Positions 8,522 to 17,838 of a stretch of 64,000 nt of DNA are shown here, one piece after another. Position 1 is the stretch's first letter; each line of letters starts with the position of its first letter. This DNA comes from Paenibacillus durus (GTDB taxonomy: Bacteria > Bacillota > Bacilli > Paenibacillales > Paenibacillaceae), in contig NZ_CP009288.1 in the NCBI RefSeq assembly GCF_000756615.1, positions 1,302,001 to 1,366,000 on the forward strand, read 5' to 3'. The notes under the pieces are model-generated. The model searched no databases. It was not told where the DNA came from and saw only the letters and a list, made by a program, of their open reading frames with translations. The position numbers were made by a program, and so were the translations under genes.

Positions 8522-8743
8522 AATTTCACCCGCTACTTTCGATTTCGATAGAGTTGCCAAGTCTGTTACATTTACTATACGCCATATTTTCTAAGAAATT
8601 CTGTACTCTTTTTACATTATACAAATAAGACGTAAAGAGAAAGTTAAAACACTGCAAGAACTAAAAAATAAAACAACTCGGAACATATTGCAATCTGACG
8701 CACAAAGTGGTAAATTAATTAACGACTGAATGACCGGATTCAT

Positions 8744-8755
8744 AAAATAGTCAGT
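8744..8755. promoter_or_regulatory. Putative TetR operator (copy 1)
   Basis: AAAATAGTCAGT, 46 bases before the TetR start. The same 12-mer recurs at 9528-9539 before the YhgE-like gene. Upstream here is an inverted repeat TGAAT-GACCGG-ATTCA; the second site has a similar TGAATTGACC. The shared block in front of both genes suggests binding by the TetR protein itself. Confidence 0.5.
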
Positions 8756-8800
8756 ATGCTTGACCGGCATTTATTAAGCTGCAGAAAGGAAGTGCGGGAG

Positions 8801-9385
8801 ATGGCGGTGGTGGATCGAAGGCAGCAGGTGATTAAGGCGGCGGCCAAATCTTTTTCATTATTCGGCTATAAGGCGACAACGATGGATCAGGTGGCCAAAA
8901 TCGCGAACGTAGGCAAAGGCACCATTTATACATTTTTTTCGAACAAGGAGCAGTTGTTTGACGAGATTCTTCATTCGGTTATTCTTGAGATGAAAAATAT
9001 CGCCGACCGGGAGATTAGGCGCGACAAGCCTTTCTTTGACAACCTGCAGCGTGTGCTGGACGCCCTGCTGGACTTCCGTAGAGAGCATGAACTGATTATC
9101 AAGCTTTCCCAGGAAAAGCGCGAATTCGGCACGCTACAGGCGCAGGAAGGGCTCGATAAGATCGAGGGCGCCATCATCGCATATCTGGAAAGGGAGGTGG
9201 AGTACGCCATCAGGCATAATGAAATTAAGCCTTGTGATCCGAAGGTTATATCGGTGGTTATGCTGAAACTGTATATTACGCTGACGGCCGAGCTTAACAA
9301 ATTGCATACCCCTCTAAGCAAGGAAGAGATCAAATCGTATTTCCGGCTGATTCTGGCCGAAGGACTGGCACAGCAAACGAAGTGA
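8801..9385 (+). CDS. TetR/AcrR family transcriptional regulator
   Basis: 194 residues. The N-terminal TetR HTH spans residues ~8-55 (AAAKSFSLFGYKATTMDQVA, then VGKGTIYTFFSNKEQLF). The C-terminal helical ligand domain has no recognisable ligand signature. The ATG at 8801 follows AAAGGAAGTGCGGGAG; an in-frame ATG at 8756 has no RBS and lies directly after the proposed operator. It is followed, with its own promoter region, by a YhgE/Pip membrane protein gene. This pairing is common in Firmicutes, so it likely represses that gene and itself. The inducer is unknown. Confidence 0.9.
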   Translation: MAVVDRRQQVIKAAAKSFSLFGYKATTMDQVAKIANVGKGTIYTFFSNKEQLFDEILHSVILEMKNIADREIRRDKPFFDNLQRVLDALLDFRREHELIIKLSQEKREFGTLQAQEGLDKIEGAIIAYLEREVEYAIRHNEIKPCDPKVISVVMLKLYITLTAELNKLHTPLSKEEIKSYFRLILAEGLAQQTK

Positions 9386-9527
9386 GGGAATGGGTCAGGC
9401 GTCTCTTGCCGATTCTCTCCTGAAGTTTGCCGAATCAACGGGAATTCACCTAGAACAAGATTCACCGAGAGCACCGATAGCAAGAGCCGAGAGGCATTTT
9501 TTTATCCCTTGAATTGACCAATCGGGG

Positions 9528-9539
9528 AAAATAGTCAGT
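9528..9539. promoter_or_regulatory. Putative TetR operator (copy 2)
   Basis: Exact second copy of AAAATAGTCAGT, directly after a TTGACC -35-like hexamer (9514-9519) and before TATTAT, so a bound repressor would cover the promoter of the downstream gene. Confidence 0.5.
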
Positions 9540-9596
9540 TATTATTACAAGCTAATTTGCGTAAACCGAAAGAAAAGGATAAAGGAGAGAACCGGA

Positions 9597-11951
9597 GTGA
9601 AATCATTATCTGTCTTTAAGAAAGACGCGGGTGCGGCGCTCAAGAAACCGATGATGCTGATCACCATCCTGGCCGTGCTTTTCATTCCGACGCTTTACAG
9701 CGGGGTGTATTTGAAGGCGTTTTGGGACCCTTACGGCAATCTGGATAAGATGCCGGTCGCCATCGTTAATGAAGACAAGGGCGCCGATTACGAGGGGACT
9801 AAGCTGAACGCCGGCCAAGATCTGGTGGAGGAGCTTAAGAAGAGCAAGGATTTCAATTGGGTCTTCGTGAACCGCGAACAAGCGGAAGCGGGACTGAATA
9901 AAGACGAGTATTATGTGGCGATCATTGTGCCGGAGAATTTCTCAGCCAATGCGGCGACTGTACTGGATGATCATCCGAAGCCGGCACAGCTGATATACGA
10001 GCCCAAGCAGGGGGAGAATTTTACCGCCAGCACTATCGCGGGTTCGGCAGCCAAGGAGCTCAAGGCCAAAGTATCCGCAAAGATTACGGAAGCGTACACG
10101 AATTCTGTGTTTGATAACATAACCGAAATTTCAAACGGTCTTGGCGAAGCCAGCGACGGTGCGGCCAAAATTGCAGACGGCGCGGGCCAACTGGACGATG
10201 GCGCGGCCAAGCTGAAAAATAATTTGGTCGTTCTGACCGAAGGAGCGGGCAAGCTGCTGAGCGGTATTCAGCCGCTGAAGCAGGGAGCCGCCGCGATCAA
10301 GAGCGGCGCCGCCGAGCTGCATACGGGGGGCAGTTCCCTTGCCTCCGGGCTGAATCAGCTGTCCGCTGCCCATAAGCAGCTGGCGGCTGGCGCAGCGCAG
10401 TCGGCGGCCGGCGCCAAGCAGCTAAGCGGCGGGCTGCAGCAGTCAGCTCAAGGCGCAGCTCAGCTAAAGAGCGGAGCGGGAGCCGTCGCGGACGGCAGCT
10501 CGAAGCTAAAGAACGGAGCGGAGTCTGTCGCGGATGGCAGCGCGAAGCTGCAGGCCGGACTGACCGCCTCCGTGGACGGCAGCGCGCAGCTGGCTGACGG
10601 ACTTAAAGCCTCCGCTGAAGGCAGCGCGAAGGTAAGCGCCGGCGCGAAGAGCGTATCGGATGGACTGCAGCAGCTGGCGCAGGCCAATCCGCAGCTGGCA
10701 GCGAGCGCCGATGTGCAGAAGCTGATTGCCGCGAGCAAGGCGGTGGCGGACGGCAGCGCGCAGCTTCAGCAGAGCCAGGCGCAGCTGGTTCAGGGCGCGA
10801 GCGATTTGCACAGCGGCCAGGCGCAGCTGGCGCAGGGCGCGGCGCAGGTGCATGACGGCGCGCAGAAGCTTGCGGCCGGCGCAGGCCAGCTGAACAGCGG
10901 CGCCAAGCAGCTTGGCGGCGGCGCCCAGCAGTTGGCCGAAGGCCAGCAGCGGCTAGCCTCCGGCGCGGCTTCGCTGGCAACCGGCGGCGGCAAGCTTGCG
11001 GCCGGGATGCAGCAGTTCGGAGCCAAGCTTGGCAGCGCCGCAGCGGGCGGCAGTAAGCTGGCGGCAGGAAGCGCCAAGCTGGAAGCGGGCGCCTCTTCGC
11101 TAGCAGCCGGCGTCGCCAAGCTGGGCGGCGGGATCGGCTCGGTTGCGGAAGGTTCTCAGAAATTGAGCGACGGCGCTGGAGATTTGAAGGACGGGACAGC
11201 CGATCTCAAGACCGGTTCGTCGGAGCTTGCGGGCAAGCTGAACGATGCGGCGGATAAGACGGGTGGCGTCAAGGCTGCCGACGAGACTGTCAGCATGTTC
11301 GCCGAACCGGTCGAACTAAACCAGGAAACGCTGAGCGAAGTGCCGAATTACGGCACCGGGCTTGCCCCTTATTTTCTGTCTCTGGGCCTGTTCGTCGGAG
11401 CGTTGATGTGTACAATCATTATCTCGCTGCGTTCCACTACGGTCGAGGAAGCTTCCCGGTTTAACCGGTTTGCGAGCCGTACCCTTATTTTCTCCGCAAT
11501 GAGCGTTCTGCAATCTATTGTGGTAGCGTCGATTATGCTTTACGGACTGGGGCTTGAGGTTCAGAGTGTGCCTAGATTCTACGCCTTCACTTTTATCGCC
11601 AGCCTATCGTTCATGTGGCTGATTCAGGCCCTGGTGACCTGGCTGGATCAGCCGGGCAGATTCGTGGCGATTGTGCTGCTGATCTTTCAGCTGACGACAA
11701 GCGCAGGTACCTTCCCGCTGGAGCTCATTCCAAAATGGATGCAGTCGCTTCATCCGCTGCTTCCGATGAGCTACAGCGTGCAGGGCTTCAGATCGGTCAT
11801 CTCCACCGGCGATTACGGCAGAATGTGGAGCGACGCAGGTACGCTGGCTATTTATGGCGCCGTGTTCCTCGTATTCACGCTGCTGTACTTCATTAGCCGT
11901 GGACGTGACGAAAAAACAGAGATAAATAGTGAACAAGTTTTGTCTGTATAA
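9597..11951 (+). CDS. YhgE/Pip-domain membrane protein with long repeat region
   Basis: 784 residues. An N-terminal helix (~20-40) and YhgE/Pip extracellular domain (VAIVNEDKGADYEGTKLNAG) come first. Then about 370 residues (~180-550) of short degenerate repeats built on G-A-x-x-L-x-x-G-A/S, which should form a long alpha-helical or beta-helical stalk outside the cell. The C-terminal ABC-2-type membrane domain has about five helices (~585-770). GTG start with AAAGGAGAG nine bases upstream. Relatives include phage infection protein (Pip) and ESX/type VII-associated YueB-like proteins. It is probably controlled by the upstream TetR gene. Its function as exporter or surface receptor is not known. 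Confidence 0.85.
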   Translation: MKSLSVFKKDAGAALKKPMMLITILAVLFIPTLYSGVYLKAFWDPYGNLDKMPVAIVNEDKGADYEGTKLNAGQDLVEELKKSKDFNWVFVNREQAEAGLNKDEYYVAIIVPENFSANAATVLDDHPKPAQLIYEPKQGENFTASTIAGSAAKELKAKVSAKITEAYTNSVFDNITEISNGLGEASDGAAKIADGAGQLDDGAAKLKNNLVVLTEGAGKLLSGIQPLKQGAAAIKSGAAELHTGGSSLASGLNQLSAAHKQLAAGAAQSAAGAKQLSGGLQQSAQGAAQLKSGAGAVADGSSKLKNGAESVADGSAKLQAGLTASVDGSAQLADGLKASAEGSAKVSAGAKSVSDGLQQLAQANPQLAASADVQKLIAASKAVADGSAQLQQSQAQLVQGASDLHSGQAQLAQGAAQVHDGAQKLAAGAGQLNSGAKQLGGGAQQLAEGQQRLASGAASLATGGGKLAAGMQQFGAKLGSAAAGGSKLAAGSAKLEAGASSLAAGVAKLGGGIGSVAEGSQKLSDGAGDLKDGTADLKTGSSELAGKLNDAADKTGGVKAADETVSMFAEPVELNQETLSEVPNYGTGLAPYFLSLGLFVGALMCTIIISLRSTTVEEASRFNRFASRTLIFSAMSVLQSIVVASIMLYGLGLEVQSVPRFYAFTFIASLSFMWLIQALVTWLDQPGRFVAIVLLIFQLTTSAGTFPLELIPKWMQSLHPLLPMSYSVQGFRSVISTGDYGRMWSDAGTLAIYGAVFLVFTLLYFISRGRDEKTEINSEQVLSV
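10141..11240 (+). repeat. Degenerate in-gene tandem repeats of the YhgE-like stalk
   Basis: GC-rich coding repeats, units of roughly 33 and 21 bases with GGCGCG/GGCAGC-AAGCTG/CAGCTG cores, encoding alternating Gly-Ala and Gln/Lys-Leu. Copies are similar enough for slippage and recombination, so length variation between strains is likely. Confidence 0.75.
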
Positions 11952-11987
11952 ATCTTGATTTATGACAGCTGAAGTATTATTAACCGG

Positions 11988-12011
11988 AGCGCCCGTAAAG
12001 GGCGCTTTTTG
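11988..12011 (+). terminator. Terminator after the YhgE-like gene
   Basis: AGCGCCC-GTAAA-GGGCGCT followed by TTTT; compact and strong, 37 bases past the stop. Confidence 0.85.
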
Positions 12012-12082
12012 GTTATTGCAGGAAAATAAAACGGTTTCACAACATGGGGACTAAAAATATTACATGGATAAAACGTTTGCAA

Positions 12083-12100
12083 TGAATAAGCGCTTATTCA
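12083..12100. promoter_or_regulatory. 18-bp perfect palindrome upstream of gltB
   Basis: TGAATAAGCGCTTATTCA is fully self-complementary, 103 bases upstream of the proposed gltB -35. Dyads of this size are typical operators. It does not match the GlnR/TnrA consensus. The intergenic space (11952-12298) otherwise holds only the terminator and promoter listed. Confidence 0.4.
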
Positions 12101-12202
12101 GTTGTAATGCATAAAAATTCATAGATAAGATTTTTTAAGCTTTTATCCGGTAAAGCTGTGTCGCAAAAGCTAATGTTAATCAGCATAATAAAAAAGTTTA
12201 AA

Positions 12203-12231
12203 TTGCGCTCATGTGAGGTCGATGATAAAAT
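12203..12231 (+). promoter_or_regulatory. Putative sigma-A promoter of gltB
   Basis: TTGCGC (12203-12208), 17-base spacer, TAAAAT (12226-12231), 68 bases before the gltB start. Confidence 0.5.
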
Positions 12232-12298
12232 AATATAACCAATCTGCGTTGAATAATTATTAATGATGCCCCACTTTATTATAGAAAGGTTGCGTAAG

Positions 12299-15200
12299 AT
12301 GAGACACACAGAACTGCCCCCTAAACAGGGCCTTTACGATCCCCAGTTCGAGAAAGATGCCTGCGGCATGGGCTTTGTTGCCCATATCAAAGGTAAGCCA
12401 TCGCATGAGATTGTCAGCAACGCCTTAACCATGCTCGCCAATATGGAGCATCGCGGAGGCCAGGGAAGCGAGCCGAATTCCGGCGACGGCGCGGGCATTA
12501 TGCTGCAAATTCCGCACCGGTTCTTCTCCGAAGAAGCGAAAGCGCTCGGCTTTGAACTGCCGGAAGCGGGCCGTTACGGTGTCGGCATGCTCTTTTTGTC
12601 TCATAATGAAGACATCCGCACCGCGCATGAGCGCACCCTGAGTGAAATTATTGCCGAAGAAGGGCAGACGGTGCTCGGATATCGCGATGTGCCAACCTAC
12701 GACGAAATGCTGGGCAAGACGGCGAAAGCCGCCAAGCCTTATGTTCGTCAAGTATTTATCGGCCGTTCCGCCGATATTCAAGACGATCTTGCCTTTGAAC
12801 GCAAACTGTACGTTATCCGCAAACGGGCGGAGCTCGCCATCCGCTACAGCGGATCGGAAGAAGGCGCTTCCTTCTACCTGCCGAGCTTGTCCTGCCGCAA
12901 AATTGTATATAAAGGAATGCTGACTACCGAGCAGGTCGGTCCGTTCTATCTCGATCTGCAGAACGAAGCACTGGAATCGGCGATTGCGCTTGTCCATTCC
13001 CGGTTCAGCACCAATACGTTCCCGAGCTGGGAGCGTGCCCATCCGTACCGCTTCATGATCCATAACGGTGAGATCAATACGCTGCGCGGCAACGTAAACT
13101 GGATGCATGCCCGCCAGTCGCTGTTCAAGAGCGAAGTGTTCGGCAGCGATCTGGAGAAGATCAAGCCGATTATCAACCCGGACGGGTCCGATACCGGGAT
13201 GTTCGACAACACGTTTGAGTTCCTGTACCTGAGCGGCCGTTCCCTGCCTCATGTGGCTATGATGATGGTTCCCGAGCCGTGGAGCAATCATGACAGTATG
13301 GACGAGAAGAAGAAGGCGTTCTATGAATACCACAGCACACTGATGGAGCCGTGGGACGGGCCTGCCGCCATGGGCTTCACCGACGGTGTGCAGATCGGCG
13401 CGATTCTTGACCGTAACGGGCTGCGGCCTTCGCGTTATTATGTAACGAAAGACGATTTGATTATTTTGTCCTCTGAAGCGGGCGTACTGGATATCCCGCC
13501 GGAGAACGTTCTATACAAAGACCGCCTGAGACCGGGCCGCATGCTGCTGGTCGACACCAAGGAAGGCCGCATTATTTCCGACGAGGAAGTGAAGGCGGCA
13601 ATCGCTTCCGAGCATCCTTACCGTGAATGGCTCGACGAGCATCTGATCGGCCTGAGCGAGCTTCCGGAAGCTCCCGAACTGCCTAATCCGAAGCATGACA
13701 ACGTTCAGCAGCTTCAACAGGCATTCGGCTACACGTTCGAGGACCTGCGCAAGGTGCTGGAGCCGATGGCTTCCAGCGGCGCCGAAGCGGTAGGCTCCAT
13801 GGGCTATGACGCTCCGCTTGCGGTGCTGTCCGACCGCCCGCAGCGGCTTTACAATTACTTTAAACAAATGTTCGCCCAGGTAACCAACCCGCCGATTGAC
13901 GCCATTCGCGAAGAACTGGTAACTTCGACGATAACGACGATCGGGCCGGAGCGCAACCTGCTGAATCCGGAACCGGAAAGCTGTAGACAGATTGCGCTGG
14001 AAACGCCGATTCTGTCCAATGAAGACTTCGCCAAGATCCGTCACGTGCGGCGCGCAGGCTTCAAGTCGATGACCATTCCGACACTATTCCCGGCCGAGCT
14101 GGGAGCCGAAGGGCTGCGGACCGCGCTTGACCGTCTGAACGAAGCGGCTGACCGCGTGATCGAGAAGGGCCATAATATTCTTATTCTGTCCGACCGCGGA
14201 GTAGATCGTGAAAATGCAGCTATTCCGGCACTGCTTGCCGTATCGAGCCTGCATCACCATCTGATCCGCCAAGGTACCCGGACAAAGGTTACGATTCTGC
14301 TGGAATCCGGCGAACCGCGCGAAGTGCATCATTACGCGCTTCTGCTCGGCTACGGCGTCAGCGCCGTGAATCCGTACCTGGCATTCGAGAGCCTGGACGA
14401 CATGATTTCCCAAGGCCTGCTGAGAGGCGTATCGCACGAGAAGGCCGTCAAGAACTATATCAAAGCGGCAACGAAGAGCGTCGTCAAGATCTTGTCCAAG
14501 ATGGGCATCTCCACGATCCAGTCTTACCGCGGCGCCCAAATCTTTGAAGCAGTTGGCCTGAAGTCCGATTTCGTGGACCGCTACTTCACTTGGACTCCTT
14601 CCCGCATCGGCGGCATCGGCCTGGAGGAAGTAGCCATGGAGACACTTGCACATCATAATCGCGCCTTCTCCGACAAGGACGGCAAAGACAAGGTGCTGGA
14701 TTCCGGCGGCGAATATCAATGGCGCAGCGACGGGGAGGATCATCTGTTCAACCCGCAGACGATTCATCTGCTCCAGCATTCCGTCCGCAGCGGTGATTAC
14801 AATATGTACAAGGAATATTCGGCGCTTGTTCAGGGCGAGAGCAAGAAGCATCAGACGCTCCGTTCCCTGCTTGAGTTCAAGCCGGTAGGCGAACCTATTC
14901 CGCTGGAAGAAGTGGAACCGGTGGAATCGATCATGAAACGCTTCAAGACCGGAGCCATGTCCTTTGGTTCGATCAGTAAAGAAGCGCATGAGGCGCTGGC
15001 CATTGCGATGAACCGCATCGGCGGCAAGAGCAATACGGGCGAAGGCGGGGAGGATCCGGCGCGCTTTACTCCGGATGCCAACGGGGATTCCCGCCGCAGT
15101 GCGATCAAGCAGGTCGCATCCGGCCGGTTCGGTGTAACCTCGAATTATCTGGTGAACGCCGATGAGATTCAAATCAAGATGGCTCAAGGCGCAAAGCCGG

Positions 15201-16894
15201 GCGAAGGCGGACAGCTTCCGGGACGCAAGGTATATCCTTGGGTTGCCGAGGTTCGCGGTTCCACGGCAGGCGTAGGTCTGATCTCGCCGCCTCCTCACCA
15301 TGACATTTATTCCATCGAGGATTTGGCGGAGCTGATTTATGACCTGAAGAATGCCAATCCGCGCGCGAGCATCAATGTGAAGCTCGTATCCGAGGTTGGT
15401 GTCGGAACGATTGCCGCAGGTGTGGCGAAGGGCCGCGCCGACGTTATTCTGATCAGCGGATACGACGGGGGCACCGGCGCATCGCCGATGAACTCCATCC
15501 GCCATGCCGGCCTTCCGTGGGAACTGGGTCTTGCCGAGACGCATCAGACGCTGATGCTGAACAATCTCCGCGACCGGGTCGTGCTGGAATCGGACGGCAA
15601 AATGCTGAGCGGCCGCGACTTGGCTGTAGCTGCACTGCTGGGCGCCGAAGAATTCGGTTTCGCTACAGCGCCGCTGGTGGCTGTGGGCTGTATCATGATG
15701 CGTGTCTGCCAAATGGACACTTGTCCGGTTGGCGTAGCAACACAGAATCCGGATCTTCGCAAGAACTTTGCCGGCGATCCGCAGCATGTCGTTAACTTTA
15801 TGACTTTCGTTGCGCGGGATTTGCGCGAAATTATGGCGAGCCTGGGTTTCCGCACCATTGAAGAAATGGTCGGCCGCACCGACTGTCTGGACGCTGTTCA
15901 GGCTTCGTATCATTGGAAGAAGAAAGGCGTCGATCTCAGCGGATTGCTGCACACGCCGCAGCTGCCTGAAGGCAGCACGCGTTTCAACAGCAAGAAGCAG
16001 AATCACGGGCTGGAAGAGACGCTGGATGTATCCAAGCTGCTTCCGCTTGCTGCAGCGGCGATTGAAAATGGAACGGCTGTGGAAGCATCCCTGCCGATTA
16101 CGAACGTTAACCGCGCCGTCGGTACGATTCTGGGCAGCGAAGTGACGCGCAAATACGGCGCCGCCGGACTGCCGGAGGATACGATCCGCCTGCACTTCAC
16201 CGGTTCTGCCGGTCAAAGTCTTGGAGCTTTCATGCCGAAAGGTATTACGATTACGGTTGAAGGCGATACGAATGACTACATCGGCAAAGGACTCTCCGGA
16301 GGCAAGCTGATCGTTAAGCCGTCTCCGAAAGCGACGTTTGCCGCCGAGGAGAACATCATTGTCGGCAACACGGGATTCTATGGAGCGACCAGCGGCGAAG
16401 CCTACATCAGCGGCATTGCCGGCGAACGCTTCGCGGTCCGCAACTCCGGCGCCAAGGTTGTCGTTGAAGGCGTGGGCGACCACGGCTGCGAATACATGAC
16501 TGGTGGACGCGTCGTCGTCCTGGGCGGAACCGGACGCAACTTCGCGGCGGGAATGTCGGGCGGCATCGCCTATGTATTCGATCCGGACAATACGTTCATC
16601 AACCGCTGCAACCTGGAAATGGTGCTGCTGGAGCGTGTTGAGGAACAGGAAGAAATCGAAGAGCTGCACAGCATGATCGTCCGTCATACGGAGCTGACGA
16701 ACAGTGCGCTCGGACAGCGTGTGCTGGATAGCTGGCAGGATAATCTTCCGAAATTCGTCCGCGTTATTCCGAAGGATTACAAACGGATGATGGACCAAAT
16801 CCGCAAGGTGGAGGAGAGCGGTCTGACCGGCGAAGCTGCTATGATGGCTGCGTTCGAAGCGAATATGCGCGAACTGGCGCGGGTAGGCGGTTAA
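12299..16894 (+). CDS. gltB: Glutamate synthase (NADPH) large subunit
   Basis: 1531 residues, normal for GltB, which makes two glutamates from glutamine and 2-oxoglutarate. The class-II glutaminase domain starts at Cys22 (KDACGMGF) and implies removal of a 21-residue propeptide. A central domain and an FMN-binding synthase barrel follow (K-P-G-E-G-G-Q-L-P-G near 980, SGYDGGTGASP near 1060), with the 3Fe-4S ligands in CQMDTCPVGVATQNP. The C-terminal GXGXG beta-helix is residues ~1270-1500. The ATG at 12299 has AGAAAGG upstream. No gltD follows; the small subunit must be encoded elsewhere. A strong terminator ends the transcript. Confidence 0.97.
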   Translation: MRHTELPPKQGLYDPQFEKDACGMGFVAHIKGKPSHEIVSNALTMLANMEHRGGQGSEPNSGDGAGIMLQIPHRFFSEEAKALGFELPEAGRYGVGMLFLSHNEDIRTAHERTLSEIIAEEGQTVLGYRDVPTYDEMLGKTAKAAKPYVRQVFIGRSADIQDDLAFERKLYVIRKRAELAIRYSGSEEGASFYLPSLSCRKIVYKGMLTTEQVGPFYLDLQNEALESAIALVHSRFSTNTFPSWERAHPYRFMIHNGEINTLRGNVNWMHARQSLFKSEVFGSDLEKIKPIINPDGSDTGMFDNTFEFLYLSGRSLPHVAMMMVPEPWSNHDSMDEKKKAFYEYHSTLMEPWDGPAAMGFTDGVQIGAILDRNGLRPSRYYVTKDDLIILSSEAGVLDIPPENVLYKDRLRPGRMLLVDTKEGRIISDEEVKAAIASEHPYREWLDEHLIGLSELPEAPELPNPKHDNVQQLQQAFGYTFEDLRKVLEPMASSGAEAVGSMGYDAPLAVLSDRPQRLYNYFKQMFAQVTNPPIDAIREELVTSTITTIGPERNLLNPEPESCRQIALETPILSNEDFAKIRHVRRAGFKSMTIPTLFPAELGAEGLRTALDRLNEAADRVIEKGHNILILSDRGVDRENAAIPALLAVSSLHHHLIRQGTRTKVTILLESGEPREVHHYALLLGYGVSAVNPYLAFESLDDMISQGLLRGVSHEKAVKNYIKAATKSVVKILSKMGISTIQSYRGAQIFEAVGLKSDFVDRYFTWTPSRIGGIGLEEVAMETLAHHNRAFSDKDGKDKVLDSGGEYQWRSDGEDHLFNPQTIHLLQHSVRSGDYNMYKEYSALVQGESKKHQTLRSLLEFKPVGEPIPLEEVEPVESIMKRFKTGAMSFGSISKEAHEALAIAMNRIGGKSNTGEGGEDPARFTPDANGDSRRSAIKQVASGRFGVTSNYLVNADEIQIKMAQGAKPGEGGQLPGRKVYPWVAEVRGSTAGVGLISPPPHHDIYSIEDLAELIYDLKNANPRASINVKLVSEVGVGTIAAGVAKGRADVILISGYDGGTGASPMNSIRHAGLPWELGLAETHQTLMLNNLRDRVVLESDGKMLSGRDLAVAALLGAEEFGFATAPLVAVGCIMMRVCQMDTCPVGVATQNPDLRKNFAGDPQHVVNFMTFVARDLREIMASLGFRTIEEMVGRTDCLDAVQASYHWKKKGVDLSGLLHTPQLPEGSTRFNSKKQNHGLEETLDVSKLLPLAAAAIENGTAVEASLPITNVNRAVGTILGSEVTRKYGAAGLPEDTIRLHFTGSAGQSLGAFMPKGITITVEGDTNDYIGKGLSGGKLIVKPSPKATFAAEENIIVGNTGFYGATSGEAYISGIAGERFAVRNSGAKVVVEGVGDHGCEYMTGGRVVVLGGTGRNFAAGMSGGIAYVFDPDNTFINRCNLEMVLLERVEEQEEIEELHSMIVRHTELTNSALGQRVLDSWQDNLPKFVRVIPKDYKRMMDQIRKVEESGLTGEAAMMAAFEANMRELARVGG

Positions 16895-16923
16895 GTCACC
16901 GGACAACATAATATAAATACAGC

Positions 16924-16964
16924 AGCGGCAGACCGGAGTAAAGCTTCGAGTCTGCCGCTTTTTT
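16924..16964 (+). terminator. Terminator after gltB
   Basis: AGCGGCAGAC pairs perfectly with GTCTGCCGCT and is followed by six T. Confidence 0.9.
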
Positions 16965-17073
16965 GACGTTCACATAATGAGCACAGAAAATACAGCCTTC
17001 AAATGGATTTTATAGTATAAAATATGGTAATATTAACGTAAATATTTCCATTTCAGAAGTACAGGGGACTACT

Positions 17074-17619
17074 ATGCGGAAATTCCAATGGCTGTTAAGC
17101 ACAATTTCCCTTTCACTTGCGCTAATGACAGGATGCAATGCATCAGCGCCCAATACTGGGCCCGAAAGCACAGCTGCAGCAAATGAAAGCAGTAATTCTT
17201 CGACTAAAGACATAGCTGCCGCAGAAGTAAACGATGCTGTTAAAGCAGCGGAGAAATACAAAAATGCTGAGTATGAAATCAAGGCTTCCGAGGATATTTT
17301 GTCGGCTGAATCAGTGGAGCAGCGAAATGCAGCAATTAAACCTTATTTAACGGAACAATTTTACGAAAAGGCGTCGAGCACTCGTTACACCATCTTGCCT
17401 TTGAAAGTCGCTGATAAACAGAAGGTTTCGTTAAAGCCGGTAGACCTTCAATGTGATCTCAGAGAGAAGAGGGAAAATACTATCTTATTAAACTATAAGT
17501 TGAACCTTTTATTTTTGGATCAGGAAGGGAAGGAAACTAAACGGATTCCCATAGACGGCATACTGACTCTTTTTTATGTTATGGGCAATGGCTTGTACAG
17601 GGTGATACATTTGATGTGA
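17074..17619 (+). CDS. Lipoprotein of unknown function, probable frameshifted tail
   Basis: 181 residues with a lipoprotein signal peptide: MRKFQWLLSTISLSLALMTG then Cys21 (lipobox LMTGC). A Ser/Ala/Asn-rich linker leads to a ~120-residue domain of mixed alpha/beta content. No family is recognised. RBS CAGGGG. The 3' end is odd. After Leu-Tyr-Arg the annotated frame gives only VIHLM and stops, whereas the +1 frame continues GDTFDVNTFKEFIVKK to a TAA at 17649-17651, a more natural ending. A one-base deletion near 17600 is likely, either real or a sequencing error. Confidence 0.75.
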   Translation: MRKFQWLLSTISLSLALMTGCNASAPNTGPESTAAANESSNSSTKDIAAAEVNDAVKAAEKYKNAEYEIKASEDILSAESVEQRNAAIKPYLTEQFYEKASSTRYTILPLKVADKQKVSLKPVDLQCDLREKRENTILLNYKLNLLFLDQEGKETKRIPIDGILTLFYVMGNGLYRVIHLM

Positions 17620-17684
17620 ACACATTTAAGGAATTCATTGTTAAAAAATAAGTTGTCATTTCAAAATCGAAATTCACGATTTAG

Positions 17685-17718
17685 ACAGCTTCGGGGGAAA
17701 TACCGCCGGGCTGTTTTT
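17685..17718 (+). terminator. Terminator after the lipoprotein gene
   Basis: ACAGC pairs with GCTGT, with inner CGG/CCG pairing, followed by TTTTT. It lies beyond both possible stop codons of the lipoprotein. Confidence 0.7.
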
Positions 17719-17838
17719 GTGTGAAGTGCGCGGCGTTAGACATTTTTTGATTTTTTTGCAGGTTTATTGCAGAAAGAGGCGTCTAACCTTTATATAGGCA
17801 TGCCCGCCGAAAGTACATGAAGGAAGGATGGGACAATA

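Noticed and set aside
14084..16909. 941-codon open frame antisense to gltB
   Set aside because: It lies entirely opposite a well-conserved gene, has no family motifs and is His/Arg-rich as expected from the complement of GC-rich coding DNA.
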